Positions 24,601-37,530 of a stretch of DNA of 64,000 nt are shown here, in pieces. A program made the position numbers and the translations under genes. Location of the stretch: the NCBI RefSeq assembly GCF_032062135.1, contig NC_092860.1, positions 128,724,861 to 128,788,860 of the forward strand. The letters run 5' to 3'. How positions within the stretch are numbered: the first letter of the stretch is position 1; each line of letters starts with the position of its first letter. Below the pieces are notes generated by a model. It was given only the letters and a program-made list of their open reading frames with translations, was not told the origin of the DNA and ran no database searches. The stretch is from Pyxicephalus adspersus. Lineage: Eukaryota; Chordata; Amphibia; Anura; Pyxicephalidae.

Positions 24601-26584
24601 TACAGATAAATAAATATTGGTATACATAAGTCTGATATACAGTCACAACAAAATGATCATAGGCTCCAATCAGAATAAAACTTGACTTAGAAGATGGAAT
24701 ATGATTAGAGATTTGGAGAGTGGTACATAGCACAGACTACAAGTAGTATATTCCTAGCACACTTCAAAGAGTTTTTTGGGCTTTCCGAGTATATTACAGG
24801 GTTCCCTAGTTATCCGGATATACCTGTTTCGAGGTGGGCAGCTAGGCACACAGATCTGAAATATTTTGCAGGTTGAAAAAGCCTACCAGAAGGTTGGCCA
24901 AATTGTTCAACAATGCCCTGGAAAAAAATCCTTGACTGATTCCTCAGGGATTGGCCAGCTGTTAATTTTTTATAACTTGGTCCATAACCACACTTGTGCT
25001 TGATCCCAGTGAACTTGATTTGGTAGTGCCTGCCAGATAATATGATAGATGGAGATAGTTGGAGTTCCAGAGAATAAATATATATGATACAAATAACCTA
25101 GTATTGGTATGTAATTAAAGAAACCTAGCTGTATGGATTAAAATCCCGTCATAAAATCCCCATATGTCCCCAGGCTCTTTTATAGCAAACCGATAGACAT
25201 CTCTAACCCAAACCAATTTATATCAGACCGTACCAAACCCCATACGCAGCTCAATATTGGACAAATGGCTTGTTTCTAGCTATGCACTTGTTTTTTTTTG
25301 GATCAAACATGGTCCAGAAAGATCATTGCAAATCCGGTTTGAATAGCTACAAATTGCAAGATCCAAAGCAGTCATTTAATTCTGGTAAGTTTATGTTAAT
25401 TGTCCTTACTAATTCCACTTTCCATTAAAAAAAAATTTAAAATGTAGATCTGGAACTATTGAGATTTAAGAACAATGCCCTAGTTTAATATCTTAACGTT
25501 ATTTCCAAAATGCACTCCGAAGACAGTTCAAAGCATCGAAATCCCATTACCTGGGAAAGAAGCCTTGCCAATGTTAAATGAGAAAGGTTTGACATAAAAT
25601 ACATATTTGAAATTTATTACTTTTGGCAAATATGCTTCGAGACTCTATCAGCCTCCGTGTTGTATAGCTGTCATTTTCCTGATAGAACATTTATTACCTA
25701 ATGCATATTTGCAAGATGGTATGCACAAACAAAAAGGACAACCTATTAGACAAAAAAATAGCTCTCATTACAGGCATTCATGTTTAAAGTGAATGACTAG
25801 CACCTTTTCTTGGAGTGCGTCTCACATCACAAAAGTATTGTTCACATAATTCACTGACAAGAAGGCTTCCAGGAACTAAATTATACACCTGTGTAACCTA
25901 TACTTAAAACGGCCTCCGCTTTGATTACTTGCACCTGCATCTGACATCAACAACTATATGCCAAAATAAAATACGATACAAGCATTCAGGCAGACCTTGG
26001 TAATACCTGCTTATTATACTGCTGACCCGGAGAGTCAAGACACTAATAATGAAATTGAAGAGATTTAAAACAAGCTTTAAAGATGCTCAAAATATTTTGT
26101 TTTACCATCTAAAGACATTTCCTTTTTACCTCTAAATCATAGTCATGGTATATCTCTCTGGGCTATAATTAACTAAGCAAAATTCACTGAATGCAGATGC
26201 CGAAATTATAAAACATGCTTTAGTTTGCATGCCCATGGAAACAGATTTTGCCGATTTTATTGGCATTTTACTAGTAGATGTTGACTGTGCTTACTTGACA
26301 ATAAAAATCTTGGCTGTTCAGGTCACAATGACAGTTTTAGGGTTGCATTTGTCTTCTATCCCATTGCTACTTCCAGTCATCTGAGAGTGTCCAAAGCCTG
26401 CATGTTACTTTAATTCAAATGGTGCAGTCCAATGAATCTATAAACATACCCCAATGCATGTGAGTTGGAGGACACCAATAGGCACAATTAAGATGAGTTG
26501 CCAGTTTTTTTTTTTGCTGCATTCTAATGAGTTGCTGAATAACATTAAAAATGAATTGGATACGGTAAAGCAATGCAAGATAAT
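18623..26584. other. Long unique-looking stretch, about 8 kb
   Basis: I recognise no gene, RNA gene or full-length repeat. A (ATTC)n run lies at 24384-24402. A T-run precedes 'gcagccagtgataagg' near 21310. Stretches at 20590-20860, 22060-22480 and 26000-26400 are less AT-simple and carry paired regulatory-like motifs; they are discussed as candidate conserved elements. The longest frame (23404-23802, +, 132 codons) has no recognisable domain. Confidence 0.5.
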
Positions 26585-26772
26585 GGGCTCTATTTATTAA
26601 AGCTCTCCAAGCCTGGAGAGGATACACTTTCAATGGTTAAGCTGGGTGATGCTATTTGTTAGCAAACGTTTTCAATCCTGGACGAGATCAAGTCCAGATT
26701 TTTTGGATCATCCAGGTTCACTGATGAAAGTGTATCCTCCCCAGTGTTGGAAAACTTTATTAAATCAGGCCC
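26585..26772. repeat. Palindromic MITE (family B), copy 5, with AAT target duplication
   Basis: The element runs from GGGCTCTATTTATTAAAGCT to AACTTTATTAAATCAGGCCC, flanked by AAT on both sides (26582-26584 and 26773-26775). It is shorter than the other copies (188 bp), mainly through a gap in the left half after 'gctgggtgat'. It has the same non-coding fold-back architecture as the copies at 8994 and 13573. Confidence 0.87.
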
Positions 26773-27597
26773 AATGACCACAAAACTGCTTGTTAATGTG
26801 CATATGTAACACATCTTACATGTGAATGGGGCACATCCAAGGTATGGCTGGTAACCCTTGGATCAGCCACGTCACTCCTGAAAGCTGTGTAGTCGGTGAT
26901 ATACAATTCCTAGTGCCTTTATTGAATAATGATTTACTTCATTTCCAAATATTATCAACACTCAGTGTATTCATAGTATTATAGGTAGACAATCAATAAT
27001 GGCATATCAAGTGTTCAGACAGAAAGTGCTAGAAGTTCCCTAACAGCTGAAAGACAAATATAAAAACACAAATCAATACAGCTCTATAGTCATTAATATT
27101 TAAGTACATGTATTTTTCATGCAACAGTGTGAACGTCTGGTTTGAGTGGGTATGAGCTCAGTGGCTCATAAATGGCTGGAGTGTAAGAGGAAAAAGCAGT
27201 ACAAGGAGCCAATCAATGCAATCAATACACGTACTGACAAGGAGATTGATCATAGGAAAAGATAGATGAGAATCTCATGGTGTTCTTCTTTTACTGTCTA
27301 GTTAAAGGTTAGAATGACCTAGGCTCAGAGAAAGTAGGTTGAATGATGCTAGTCATCAGACCGAGTACATCTGAAAGAAGAAAAAAAAAGTACAGTGGGG
27401 AAACTTTTGGATTGAAAGTAAATGTTGTGGAAAACTGGGATTTCTTTTTTTTATTGTTTTATTTTTGTCTGGCTAGGGTTCTATTTTAAGTCAATTGAAT
27501 AAACGAAGCAACTGTGCAACAGTAAAAAAAAAATAGATATTCTAGATGCTATGCAAATGTAAGTGTAGGCAGAGTCATACTGTGGCATCCTCTGGAA
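26773..27597. other. Unannotated non-coding stretch
   Basis: No gene or defined repeat recognised. Confidence 0.5.
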
Positions 27598-27899
27598 CAG
27601 CCATTCTCAACCAAGGTTTTGTAGAAGCTTAGGTTGCAAAGCATTGCTTGAATTGTGGCTGATTGACTTTTCGATTGGTGGTTTCCTCCACAACCCAGGG
27701 CCAACATAACACAATTCACAGTGCCAGTTGCATGACTCTAATAGCGATTTTTTTGTCTATAAAGTTGGTATTCTAGCCCCCACTGTAGGGGGGATTTTTT
27801 TCCACTGGCCATCAATTTAAGAGGCTTTTTCCCCACTGACCCCCATTACATTGGTTCTTTAAAATTATTTTAAGTGGGTGAAAAGGTTGAAAAAATCTG
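27598..27899. repeat. Non-autonomous hAT-like element
   Basis: The ends are CAGCCATTCTCAACC on the left and GGTTGAAAAAATCTG on the right. Inverted, the right end reads CAGATTTTTTCAACC, so the ends match as CAG-x-TTCTCAACC. CAG...CTG ends and this spacing are typical of hAT elements. The expected 8-bp target duplication is not clean (CTCTGGAA against TTCTATAG). The interior holds two imperfect tandem blocks of the type 'ttttttccactggccatcaa' and 'ctttttccccactgaccccc'. It is non-coding. Confidence 0.7.
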
Positions 27900-29735
27900 T
27901 TCTATAGAGATAACTCAATGTAAAGATAGCTGCTAGAATTGACTAAAGCTAAGATGATCCTTAGTAAGGAGCCAATGAAGCTCTATGGGGACCTAAACGA
28001 AAGCAGGAAAACATGTTAGGAATGGCAATGATGTTTAAAGGTATTACATTTGTCTGTACCAGTTTAAATTGTTAAAATATGTTCTTTTTGCTTTTTCTAA
28101 AAAGTGAATATTTAAGATGATTTCCAAATTATACTTTTTGTGCATCTGCTGTAAGTAGCAACAAAGCAATGTTCTGCTGATCTCTAGAGATTCTAGTAAA
28201 CTAATGATCTACAAATTGGGAATTATGGATTATTCTGGATGGTGCATATTAATAGTATGATAATTTAAGTATCTGTCACAGAAAAGAACATTACTTGTAC
28301 AACTGAGCGTGATAAGCATGTAATTCTCTCTTCCTATGTGCTGATTTATTGCATGTCTTCTAGTTTTATGTAAAAAAATGCAGAAAACATGTGAAAACAT
28401 TTAACTATACACTATGAATAATAAACAGCAAAAATTACATGTAAAAAAAATGTGTAGTTATTGTTGAAGCAGAACTCTAGGTAAAATACCAAGATAATGC
28501 CAAATAGCTTTGCTGCAATATTCACATTCTATCTTAAGATTGCGTTCCCAGGAGTTTTCTTTTATTTGTTACTAGATACTACTTTTCTTCTGAGTATTTG
28601 GTAAATGCATACATTTGCATATTTGCATTCTGCTTGGAGTTTAGTTTTAATATTTGGCTATGTATGGGGCTCACAGTAGGACATTGTGGGGCCTATAACG
28701 GCCAAGAAACAGTTTGGGACTATTATCTGTCCAGTAACAAGAGGATGTGTGGACTATAGCCTGATTCAGGTCAATGTTACATTAGTGCACTGGTGGATTT
28801 GGCTAACAGCTATTGTCAATTAATTCTCCATGACAATCTCAGTACATCACTACATGCCCACCTACTGATATAAATGTCACCGCATACTTCAACACTTCAT
28901 TTGTGACCCTCATTCCTTATCCCGGTGTCATGTCACACAATAGATCAAGATATATCCTCACATTGATGCTTACATCTACCCTTGTCCAAGATACAAAAAC
29001 CTTTCTTGCTGGTGTTACGATTTAAGATTCCATTGCTAATATAAAATGACGATGATTCAATTAAGTCTTTATAATTTCAGATTCAGCCATCAAACATTTA
29101 AGGAATGGATAATGAGGAAAAACTTTTTGAAAAAAAAGGAAGTTGATGTTTCGATTTAAATACACCACATAAAAGAGGTAACAGATTTATTTTACTGAAA
29201 CAAAGTTGATATTAAAAAGATTTCACTAGAATTCATGGGATAAAACCTTACATACTGTAGGATTACTCTTGATCTGAGAAGAAAAAAAAATAAATCCTGA
29301 GATTTAGATATTAAACAGCAGATATGAAAACAGTACAGACTGAGATAGTTTTAATGACTTAAGGAGTTACGGTACTTAAAGTTAGGAAAAAAGAGAAGCT
29401 GTAAGCCGTAATATTGAACCAGACTAAAAGATCCAGACTTGTTGGTTCAGAAGAATGGTGAGATGTTCTGATTTTTGAGCAAGCAGAAATCCTCTGATTT
29501 ACAAGTCTGGATTTTCTTCTAGCGCTATTTATACAGGTATTTTGTAATATCTGCACAAGTCTTACATCTTTGCCTGTTAACTGCTGAAAGGTTAAAATGT
29601 CATACGTGCTCAAAACGAGTTCTGTTTTGGGTAAAAGCTGAGGATTGAAGTACCTATTGTCTGTTTTAACTTCACAGCAGGTCTTCTGGGGGTCGTATTG
29701 TACCACTTGCGTACCTTGGCACTTGGTTTGCCAGC
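27900..29735. other. Unannotated non-coding stretch
   Basis: No gene or defined repeat. The 115-codon minus-strand frame ending at 29359 is not recognisably related to any family. Confidence 0.5.
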
Positions 29736-30127
29736 TTAAAGAAGAACTAAACCCAAAAAGTCACTAGGGAATTTGGTAAAAGTATTTGGCAGAAGAGTAA
29801 TGCAAAAAAAAAAAAACCTTAGACTTTTTGTATTTGTCCTTGAACCCATGTGGTGCAGAGCACACCCAGACAACAGGGACAATGTAACTCTTCAATGGCT
29901 GAGATGGAGCTCGATGGAGCTCATCAGTGGAGCTCAAACATGTGCAGAAGGAGCACCCAAGAGCCTCCCGGGATGCATGGTGTAGGTATCCCGGGAGGCT
30001 TTGCCCTCCCATTCATTCTCGATCGCCTAGGCGGTTAAGAATTAGGTGGCGTTGCTGTAACTTTTTTTTTTTTTTTAAAGAGTCTTGCACCTGAAGAAAA
30101 ACAAAAAAAAAATGAATTTTTACTTAA
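29736..30127. repeat. TTAA-type element (family D), copy 1
   Basis: It is bounded by TTAA at 29736-29739 (TTAAAGAAGAACTAAACCC) and TTAA at 30124-30127. Inside, AGCCTCCCGGGAT (29962-29974) and ATCCCGGGAGGCT (29988-30000) form a perfect 13-bp palindrome. The corresponding palindrome recurs in the copies at 37256 and 45320. A poly-T near 30061 and an A-rich 3' side match the copy at 63409. TTAA bounds fit piggyBac-type or Kolobok-type elements. The short frames that cross it are not genes. Confidence 0.7.
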
Positions 30128-32556
30128 CATAAAATGGTTGTCTACCATTTTATGTAGAGTGAAATTTATGAGTTTAGGCATGCTTTAAAGTGGAAAAAAA
30201 TCCCTTATTCAAAAGATTGCGATCAGACAAGTCCTTTATTGCAGATGGGACAGACAGTTTAGATATTTTTGTTTTTTCATTCTTGGCAAGGTGAACATAT
30301 GTTGCTGAAACTTTCTAATGTTCAGAATTGCAGATATTCTTTATAATATTTAACATATTATTTATATATGTTAGTGTATTTAATACACTTTGTTAGTGAA
30401 CTTTATTTAACTGCCAGTGACATGTTCTCTTTAGTAAACTGACATGTGATTCATTTTTATTTTGGGTATACCTGGATATGACTATGAAATGATAAGACAC
30501 GCGATCAGATATTGTGCAATTATTTGACATGACAGTTGGTATTTGAATATTCAGAAATACATTGCAAAATTTCACTTGTCAGTACAAGTCAACTAAAACT
30601 AAAATGTACTTTCTCATCATGAACTGGAAGTGCAGGAATGTGACTGATCATTAGAAGGGCAGATAACTTTGACTACTATATTACACATTCAGGAAGTTGT
30701 CTCTATGACTAGATGAGAACAAAAGTTGTATGTTAATCCTGAAGTTGAAAGAGTAAAAAAACAACCATCAATGCTACTTTCATGTGCCATGAAGCCAAGA
30801 AAGTCACAATGGCTGCTCCATTTTGTTTAGCCTTATAGGAGACTATATTCTGCATATAACCGAAACCCTGTACACAATCTATACCATATTGTCCTTCAAG
30901 TCATCACTATTAAATCTCCATGCTTTTGTGCTCTTAAAAAAAATCAAAGGTCTAGACAAACATATATATGTCAGCACAACACTTTTTAGGATATTGTCCC
31001 CTGCCTACCCAAGTACCAAATTGCAGAAGATTCTAGGTTAGGAATGAATACACACAGTGTTTTTTATAGGCACCTTGCACCTACCTTGCATCTCTTCTAT
31101 ACATATTCACACATTTTAGGAAACTCAACACTATCCTGACTATTCTCAAAAACACTTCCCATTACTCACAATTCCTGTCTCAGATATACCACTAATATTT
31201 TTGTCACTGGAAATAATATTTCATGATTAGAACAGGAAACAATGTTGACTGTCCAGACAACAATATTCAGGCCTATGGAGAGGGGAGTGCGAGGCTGCAC
31301 CCTCCTCTATAGGAAATAATTGTGGTAATGGCAGATTGCTAAACATTAGAGGACTGCAGCACACACACTAGATTTTTACCTGGGACAATTACAATTCACA
31401 GACACAGAACAAATAAGCAGCTGTATGTGTTATTTTGTGCATAATTGTTGCAGATCTTTGATGGAAAAAGTAGGAAAGATAGAGAGAATTTCAGGAGGTC
31501 AGCACAGGCAGGCTAATATTTCTCTCTGTATAGGTTCCTTTTGACATAAATGCTGTTTAAGTACATGGAATTCATGTTCCAGAAAGTAAAAGACCTATTC
31601 CAACACTTACAGGTGTCTCTGTGCCTTTGCTGGGTACGAAAAGTTTTGAATTGTATATCCATGCGCTATGCAGCTGAGAAAATTTCTGAGAAAGAAATTC
31701 TGGATGCAGCAAGTTCAAACTATAGCAAGAGTTCCAAATTGATGTATTGCTACAAAATTGTTCAATCTTCTCTACTGCTGCCTGAGTAATTGTAAGAAAA
31801 AGTATTTTACTCATTTCTTGCCCAAAATTGCTAAATTTGTGCCCTAGGCATCCTACAAATTGGTAGAAGATCTGTGATGGGTGAGAGTCAGACAGAGAAA
31901 AGATGTATCTTAACAATAAATTGACTGCTCAGATTCCTTCTGAGACTTGGCTTTATGTGTCTCAAAGAGCAAATCAAACTACAACCTGGACAGCTGAGTC
32001 TATGCAGTGTCCAGAGATTGATTGGAATAATTTTAATGTGCCACATGCTAATAGTAGTGTTAAGTCACCATTGTTGTGTTTACTGCTATATAATTACAAC
32101 ATTTTACGGTCTTTGATTTTGGTTGCTTTACACCTAAAACTCTGTCAAGTGCATACAAGAAAGCAATAAACTATACGTAGAATCCTATAGCATTTCAGTG
32201 AGGAGAAGAAAGCTAACAAGACATTTCGACAGAGGACGATGCAACAAAACTCCATACCAGTGTCCACACACTAAATATACCACGGGCGAATTAAAAGGAA
32301 GGGAGGATGACAACTATGCATGTTTATGCAGAAACAGTTTTCTTTTTTATTTCTGATTCATATGAATTGATAATAAAAGTTCAGGTCTCCTTGTCTAGCA
32401 GGCAGGACTGTGAAATGACCTAGAACTGTATAAATTGTTGCACAGAAAAACAAATCTTTGGACAGGTAAAACAGCTCTATTATGTGTTATGTATGTATTG
32501 TATCTGTATGTGTATTATGTATGTATTGTATCTATGTTTTTAGCTGTTTGTCTGGC
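30128..32556. other. Unannotated non-coding stretch
   Basis: No gene recognised. A roughly 26-base unit containing 'ttatgtatgtattgtatct' is repeated in tandem at about 32482-32537. Confidence 0.5.
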
Positions 32557-32860
32557 AATAAAGTAGAACTGAAGTTCCATTTTTAAAATTTCCGATCAGA
32601 CAGGTCTTCATTGCAGATAATGTTCCTTCTGCAATAAAACATTGTTACCTGCCTGATTGCTCTCTTCATTTTTCAAAATCATTGAGCTGCACATCGTTTA
32701 AACTATGGATACCTTGCATCCTGGCTTTCCCTATGGCTGTTGAGACTTAGTGAACATAGTCTGATTTATGTAATCCTGGCCAAATGGCCAACAATCAAAA
32801 CCAGGAAGAGGAGAAAGAAAAAGAACCATGAATAAAACCAATGCCAAGCTATCCAACAGT
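32557..32860 (+). repeat. TTAA-type MITE (family C), partial copy
   Basis: This starts AAAGTAGAACTGAAGTTCC, the decayed family terminus. It then gives 'gatcagacaggtcttcat', 'tgttccttctgcaataaaac' and 'ttacctgcctgattgc', in the same order as 57696-58172. The following 'gcatcctggctttccctatg' matches the fragment at 5771. The right end is approximate. Confidence 0.65.
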
Positions 32861-32878
32861 AGGTTGTAGCTGAAATCT

Positions 32879-32906
32879 GTGTGTGTGTGTGTGTGTGGGG
32901 GGGGGC
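32879..32906. repeat. (GT)n/(G)n simple repeat
   Basis: About nine GT dinucleotides run directly into nine to ten G. It is a microsatellite and likely length-polymorphic. Confidence 0.95.
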
Positions 32907-34633
32907 ATAAAGTTTTGAGAGGGGTTTCCTTGGTTTCCTGGCACTTACTATAGTTCTTTACAGGTAGACATTAAATGTTTCCCAGGATGACCAACAAAGA
33001 GCAACCAGAGGTGTAACCAAGACACTTTACACCCCTAAAATGATTCTTCGTTTAACATATTGGGGTATTCCGCACTACCAGCTTATTCTTGTGTGTAATA
33101 GTTTACCAGGAAACAAGTATATCCATCATAAAATGGTATATACAAACAAATGGAGTACACAGAAGTAGTATTTTGTTAATTAGAATACTTAAAACCATTA
33201 TTGCAGTGGGTGTCAATATATGCTTCTCAAAGGCACCTTGTGCCTCTGAGATAAGTTTATTGGATAAAAAACTATTATTCTAATATTTCTGGTATGTAAA
33301 CATTATGGATTTTTCAAATAACTTACACTATCAATAATTATATTGAAGCATATCTTACAAGTATGAAATATATATAATCATAGGTCATGGAATTAAAATA
33401 AAAATAGGAAATCTCCCTGCAGCAGACTCAACATGGGTTAACTTACTAAATGATACTTAGCAAAGCTATTGTTCACTTATCAAATTGAACATTCTCTTGA
33501 ATAGTAGTAAATAAGATTAAATTGTGTTCAGTTTGAATATCCTGTAATGTGCTAGCAAATATCCTGATTTTTTTTCTCTTACACATTATTTGGTATTCAA
33601 AGTGAAGACAGGTTGACATTATTTACCAACAACAAATACGAATTGTCTGGGCTAAGCATTGTTCTGACAATAAAATAACACAAAAATGATCAATCAGTCC
33701 AAAGAATACAAACAAAGGCAAAAGCTACAAGGTGAAAGCACTAATGGAGGAATATACAGCATAAGTGATAGAAATACCCTTATTTGTCTTTCTGTTGATG
33801 TGGTGATGAGAAAATGAAAATATCCAACTCAAATTATGATTCTTACTTAAACCTTTACATACCGTTCCCAACATTGCAACATAATTCCAACCTGTGCTCA
33901 GACATGACTTAAGCACGCACACCAACTTGTACCTGCAGGTACATACAAAGGAGTTTTAGAAATATAGAATCCATGCCACAAATCTGCAACATTAAGTGAA
34001 GTGCAGCTCCTCTGGCATTAGGAATTATAACCTTTGTTAGGTTTTTGTTCTTGCCAATTCTCCAGTTTGGGAGTCCCCCACAATCTCCTATTTCCTGTTT
34101 GTACCAGAATATGAAGAAACCTAGCTAGGGGAGAAGCATTAATAAAAATCTAGAAGGGGTTCTAAAATTGTTTTCTATATCCCTATCCCTCTGTGCTCTA
34201 ACGTTGTGCCTGCTGACCATGTCAAATTAAGAGAAATCTACCCTAATATAACACCGGTAACAATAGAAAAAAACTTGAAATAGAATTTAACTATTTATGC
34301 AAAATGTAGCAAAAATGTATGGAGTTACTCTTTACCTCTTCACAACTTTTTGGGCCTTTATCAACAAAATGATTTATTTTTCTTTAGTTGCTACAATGTG
34401 CTTTACAACAGCATACCCATCAATCCCCATACAGTACCCACCAAATGGGAGCTGGTATATTGAGTTCCCTTCACAAAGTGACCTTGGCACAGGTACAGAG
34501 CACATTAAAGGGAACATTTGATTAGTTAAAGAAAAACTCAACTCTCCTCTTGTTCTGAGCAATAGCACAAAATATGCATTTCTAAGCTTAATAGATGGCT
34601 TAAATGTTTTTAATGAAAGACCTATTTGCTCAC
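32907..34633. other. Unannotated stretch with a probable family A fragment
   Basis: At about 33432-33500, 'gggttaacttactaaatgat' then 'acttagcaaagc' resembles the left end of the family A fold-back element; no right arm is seen. The rest shows no gene or repeat. Confidence 0.4.
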
Positions 34634-34804
34634 CTTGCAAACTCTTTTATGTTGTGACTCCTCCACCCCAGCAATGGTGGTGCCATCATAGCATCTATTT
34701 AGATCTCTACTTGCCACAGTGCTGATCACATGGCCAGCTATGACACTAGCCGTTTGAGTTGACGTAAGCATACTGGAAGCTATTGTAGTTATCATCTGAG
34801 CCAT
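34634..34804 (-). other. Possible exon (unverified)
   Basis: A minus-strand frame opens with ATG at 34804, directly after an in-frame TGA, and runs 57 codons to TTTGCAAG|GTGAGC, a good match to a splice donor (GT at plus 34632-34633). The peptide is rich in A, S, T, V and G (for example ASVIAGHVISTVASRDLN), unlike the F/Y/K/N-rich translations typical of this DNA. I recognise no family, and no promoter or partner exon is evident. It may be chance. Confidence 0.15.
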
Positions 34805-36424
34805 TCAAACACTGCATTTGTGCTAGCATGCATTGAAAATAACATTGGTACATTTGATTAAGAATAACAATTATTGAATATTTCTTGCCTGAGCTATCTT
34901 TTATAAAATAAAATACATAAAATACTGTATCTCTTGATTTTAAATGGAAAAGTTCTAATTTCTACCCTACCCCATTGGGGAGATATGCCTCTTTATTTGT
35001 ACTGAAGTGGTGACCATGGTTGTCTCCCCTCTTAGACGGTTACCAAGAGGAGAATCTGCTTCACTTTGGGATATTTTTTCCAACTCTCGATTGTGCTTCT
35101 TGTGCAGCAAATAAAAGAAACCTATTACAATTGTTCACAGACATGAACAAATATCCAGTTTTTAAATAGCTAGGATTAACCCTTACCCAAGAAACAAGGG
35201 TTTTGTCTATATATACACATCAAATATGTGGGCTTAGTTTCACCATAGGTGTGCTGTTGAGTGTATGTGTTCTTTAAAATAGAAACTGCTATTAAAAAGT
35301 TCATTTGAAATTTTAAAACAATGTTTTGTACCATATGTCACATGTGGAATTTTTACTCTTGGGTAGTAAATACAATTAAGAAAATGCCATATGAATGATT
35401 TCTTGTCTTCAGATGAAAAATGAGCCACACGTTTGTTGTGTTCTACATTCTCCTAATGTTGTATACTTATGAAGAGCATTACAACCTTCACATTAGGAAG
35501 ACTTATTTAAAGGAAAAATCGGTCAATGATTATTTAATAATGCCATGTAATGATCAATAGCATGACTGGATTTAAGTCCCTCTGGATAGTCCCGGACTCA
35601 TATCATGAAAAATGGTGCTTTATCAGAAAAGGATCTCTTCTGTTATGCTATTGACTGGTGGCATGTTATTGATTTAGGTAGGACTTTTTTATTACATAAA
35701 TTGCTTTCTTAGAAGACCATTTTGCCTGAAGGATGGTCAGCCTAAGCCACTACTTTTCATGTTTCATTTCAGAACTCGGTCACTCTTCATCTTTCATGCC
35801 CCGACATGTCTTCCCAAGCTTGATATTGCTGCCATATACTCCCCTGGCCAATGTAGCAAGGATTATATATAATAGAGGCTGAGGAAGCTTTCCATTCTGC
35901 AACATTTTTCTAGGTGTAACAGGTAAATCCACCTGACAGCTAGGCTATTATTATAGACACTGTCATTAAAATAACCATAGTTTGCTGGATGGCTTATATG
36001 ATATAGCTTTGGACAAGAAATGTGTACAGTAGAATAGATATATAAAAAATGAAGAAAACAATGTTTCTGAGAAAATCAACAAGAGTTATATTAGCCTAGC
36101 TAACTCTAACAATAGACAAGTACAAAACCCATTATTCAACTAAGCGACAATTCAAACATTAACATTAAATGTATTACTACTGACATGATTTTATTACTGC
36201 TATGGCTACTATTTTAGCTACCATCAATAATATATTATTTGGCCATTGCTTTAACCTTGTGGTAGAACAATTCAAAACATGTACAGTATATTCATACTGT
36301 CCTTTTTTCTGAAATGAGAAAGGATACTACAAAGGATAGGACAAAGTATGTAGACAGAGGACTGAAATGACTGGGTATGTAGTCAATAAAGGGCGAATAC
36401 ACAAAAACATAACTTTATGCTGAC

Positions 36425-36427
<3 letters not shown>
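34805..36427. other. Unannotated non-coding stretch
   Basis: No gene or defined repeat recognised. AT-rich throughout. Confidence 0.5.

Positions 36428-36466
<39 letters not shown>
36428..36466. repeat. (AT)n microsatellite
   Basis: About 19 uninterrupted AT units. Further short AT runs occur at 37023-37034 and 38208-38226. A poly-A of about 18 lies at 36651-36668. Confidence 0.97.
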
Positions 36467-36467
<1 letters not shown>

Positions 36468-36468
36468 T

Positions 36469-37255
36469 GTACTTAACCTTTCATTTAACCACTCAGATAT
36501 TGCATTGCACTTCTTGTGAGCTTTGAGATTTGTCTAAGCAAACTACTACTCAAATTTGGCTGATTCGAATGTTGGGTGGGCCTGAGAATATTATTAATTT
36601 CATGGAATTGCATGAGGCTATTATGTGATCTGAAACATAGGCATGTTCCAGGAAAAAAAAAAAAAAAACCTTAAACATAAATCTTGGTTAATATTTTGGC
36701 AGGAAAACACGTTTTCAACCATGATGAAGGAGAAGAAAAGCGCCAAATTGCCATGGATTGTAGCTTATTAGCATCTCAGTGCTTAAGTCTACAACAGCTT
36801 TTTCCTCAGTCATTTGGTACTATCCCTTTAAATGTTTACACTTTTATTAGCGAATTGACCTAAATAAAATTATAAATAAAATACCTATAACTATATTTGT
36901 ATAGCACGGACACGCACATTGCTTTGAGGAAAAAATTGGAACTGCACAAATCCTTCAAATACCATAAGATTTCAGGGATGACAGGAGTTCTAATCATTCT
37001 CCAATTTAAATGTGTAGGTAAATATATATATAACCGCAGTGCCACCTCATCGCCAGTCTGAATGCAGCCTTAAAGTTTGGTTAGCGGGCAAACTTATATT
37101 TGAGGCATGACAGCACACTGACAATTGGCAGTACCATAATAGTGGCCCCCTGGGGTCCCTAACATGGAAAGTCAATTTGGGAACCCCGGTCTTGAAATAG
37201 CCAATCACCACAATTTTTTCTTTATATAGAAGGGTAGATAACTCTGTTTTTTCCA
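36469..37255. other. Unannotated stretch
   Basis: No gene is recognised. The segment at 37120-37200 ('ggccccctggggtccctaac' and following) is richer in GC than its surroundings and may be an unrecognised repeat. Confidence 0.4.
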
Positions 37256-37530
37256 TTAAATGCCTTTTTAAAAAAAAAAACAAAAAAAACAAAAAGGCAA
37301 AGCATCTCCCATTCTGTCATTACCGGCATAGCGGGAAAGACTGAACGGGAGCGCAGAACCTCCTGGGATACACATGTCACAAATCCCAGGAGGCTTGGGA
37401 TCTGGGAACAGGTATGTGCAGGAGGAACGTTTTTGTCATTGAAACAAGAAACATGGCAATCTCACACATGTGCAGTGATGTTGGGATGTTCTTTCTTTTT
37501 TTTGTAGAGCAATCGGTGTGGGAGAAATGA
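37256..37530 (-). repeat. TTAA-type element (family D), partial copy 2
   Basis: TTAA at 37256-37259 marks the left edge. CCTCCTGGGAT (37359-37369) and ATCCCAGGAGG (37383-37393) form the family's internal palindrome. It is followed by 'caggtatgtgcaggaggaac' and 'atctcacacatgtgcagtga', as in the copy at 45320. The right end is unclear and the GC-richer sequence to about 37900 may belong to it or to another insertion. The overlapping reading frames at 37377-37999 are not convincing genes. Confidence 0.6.
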
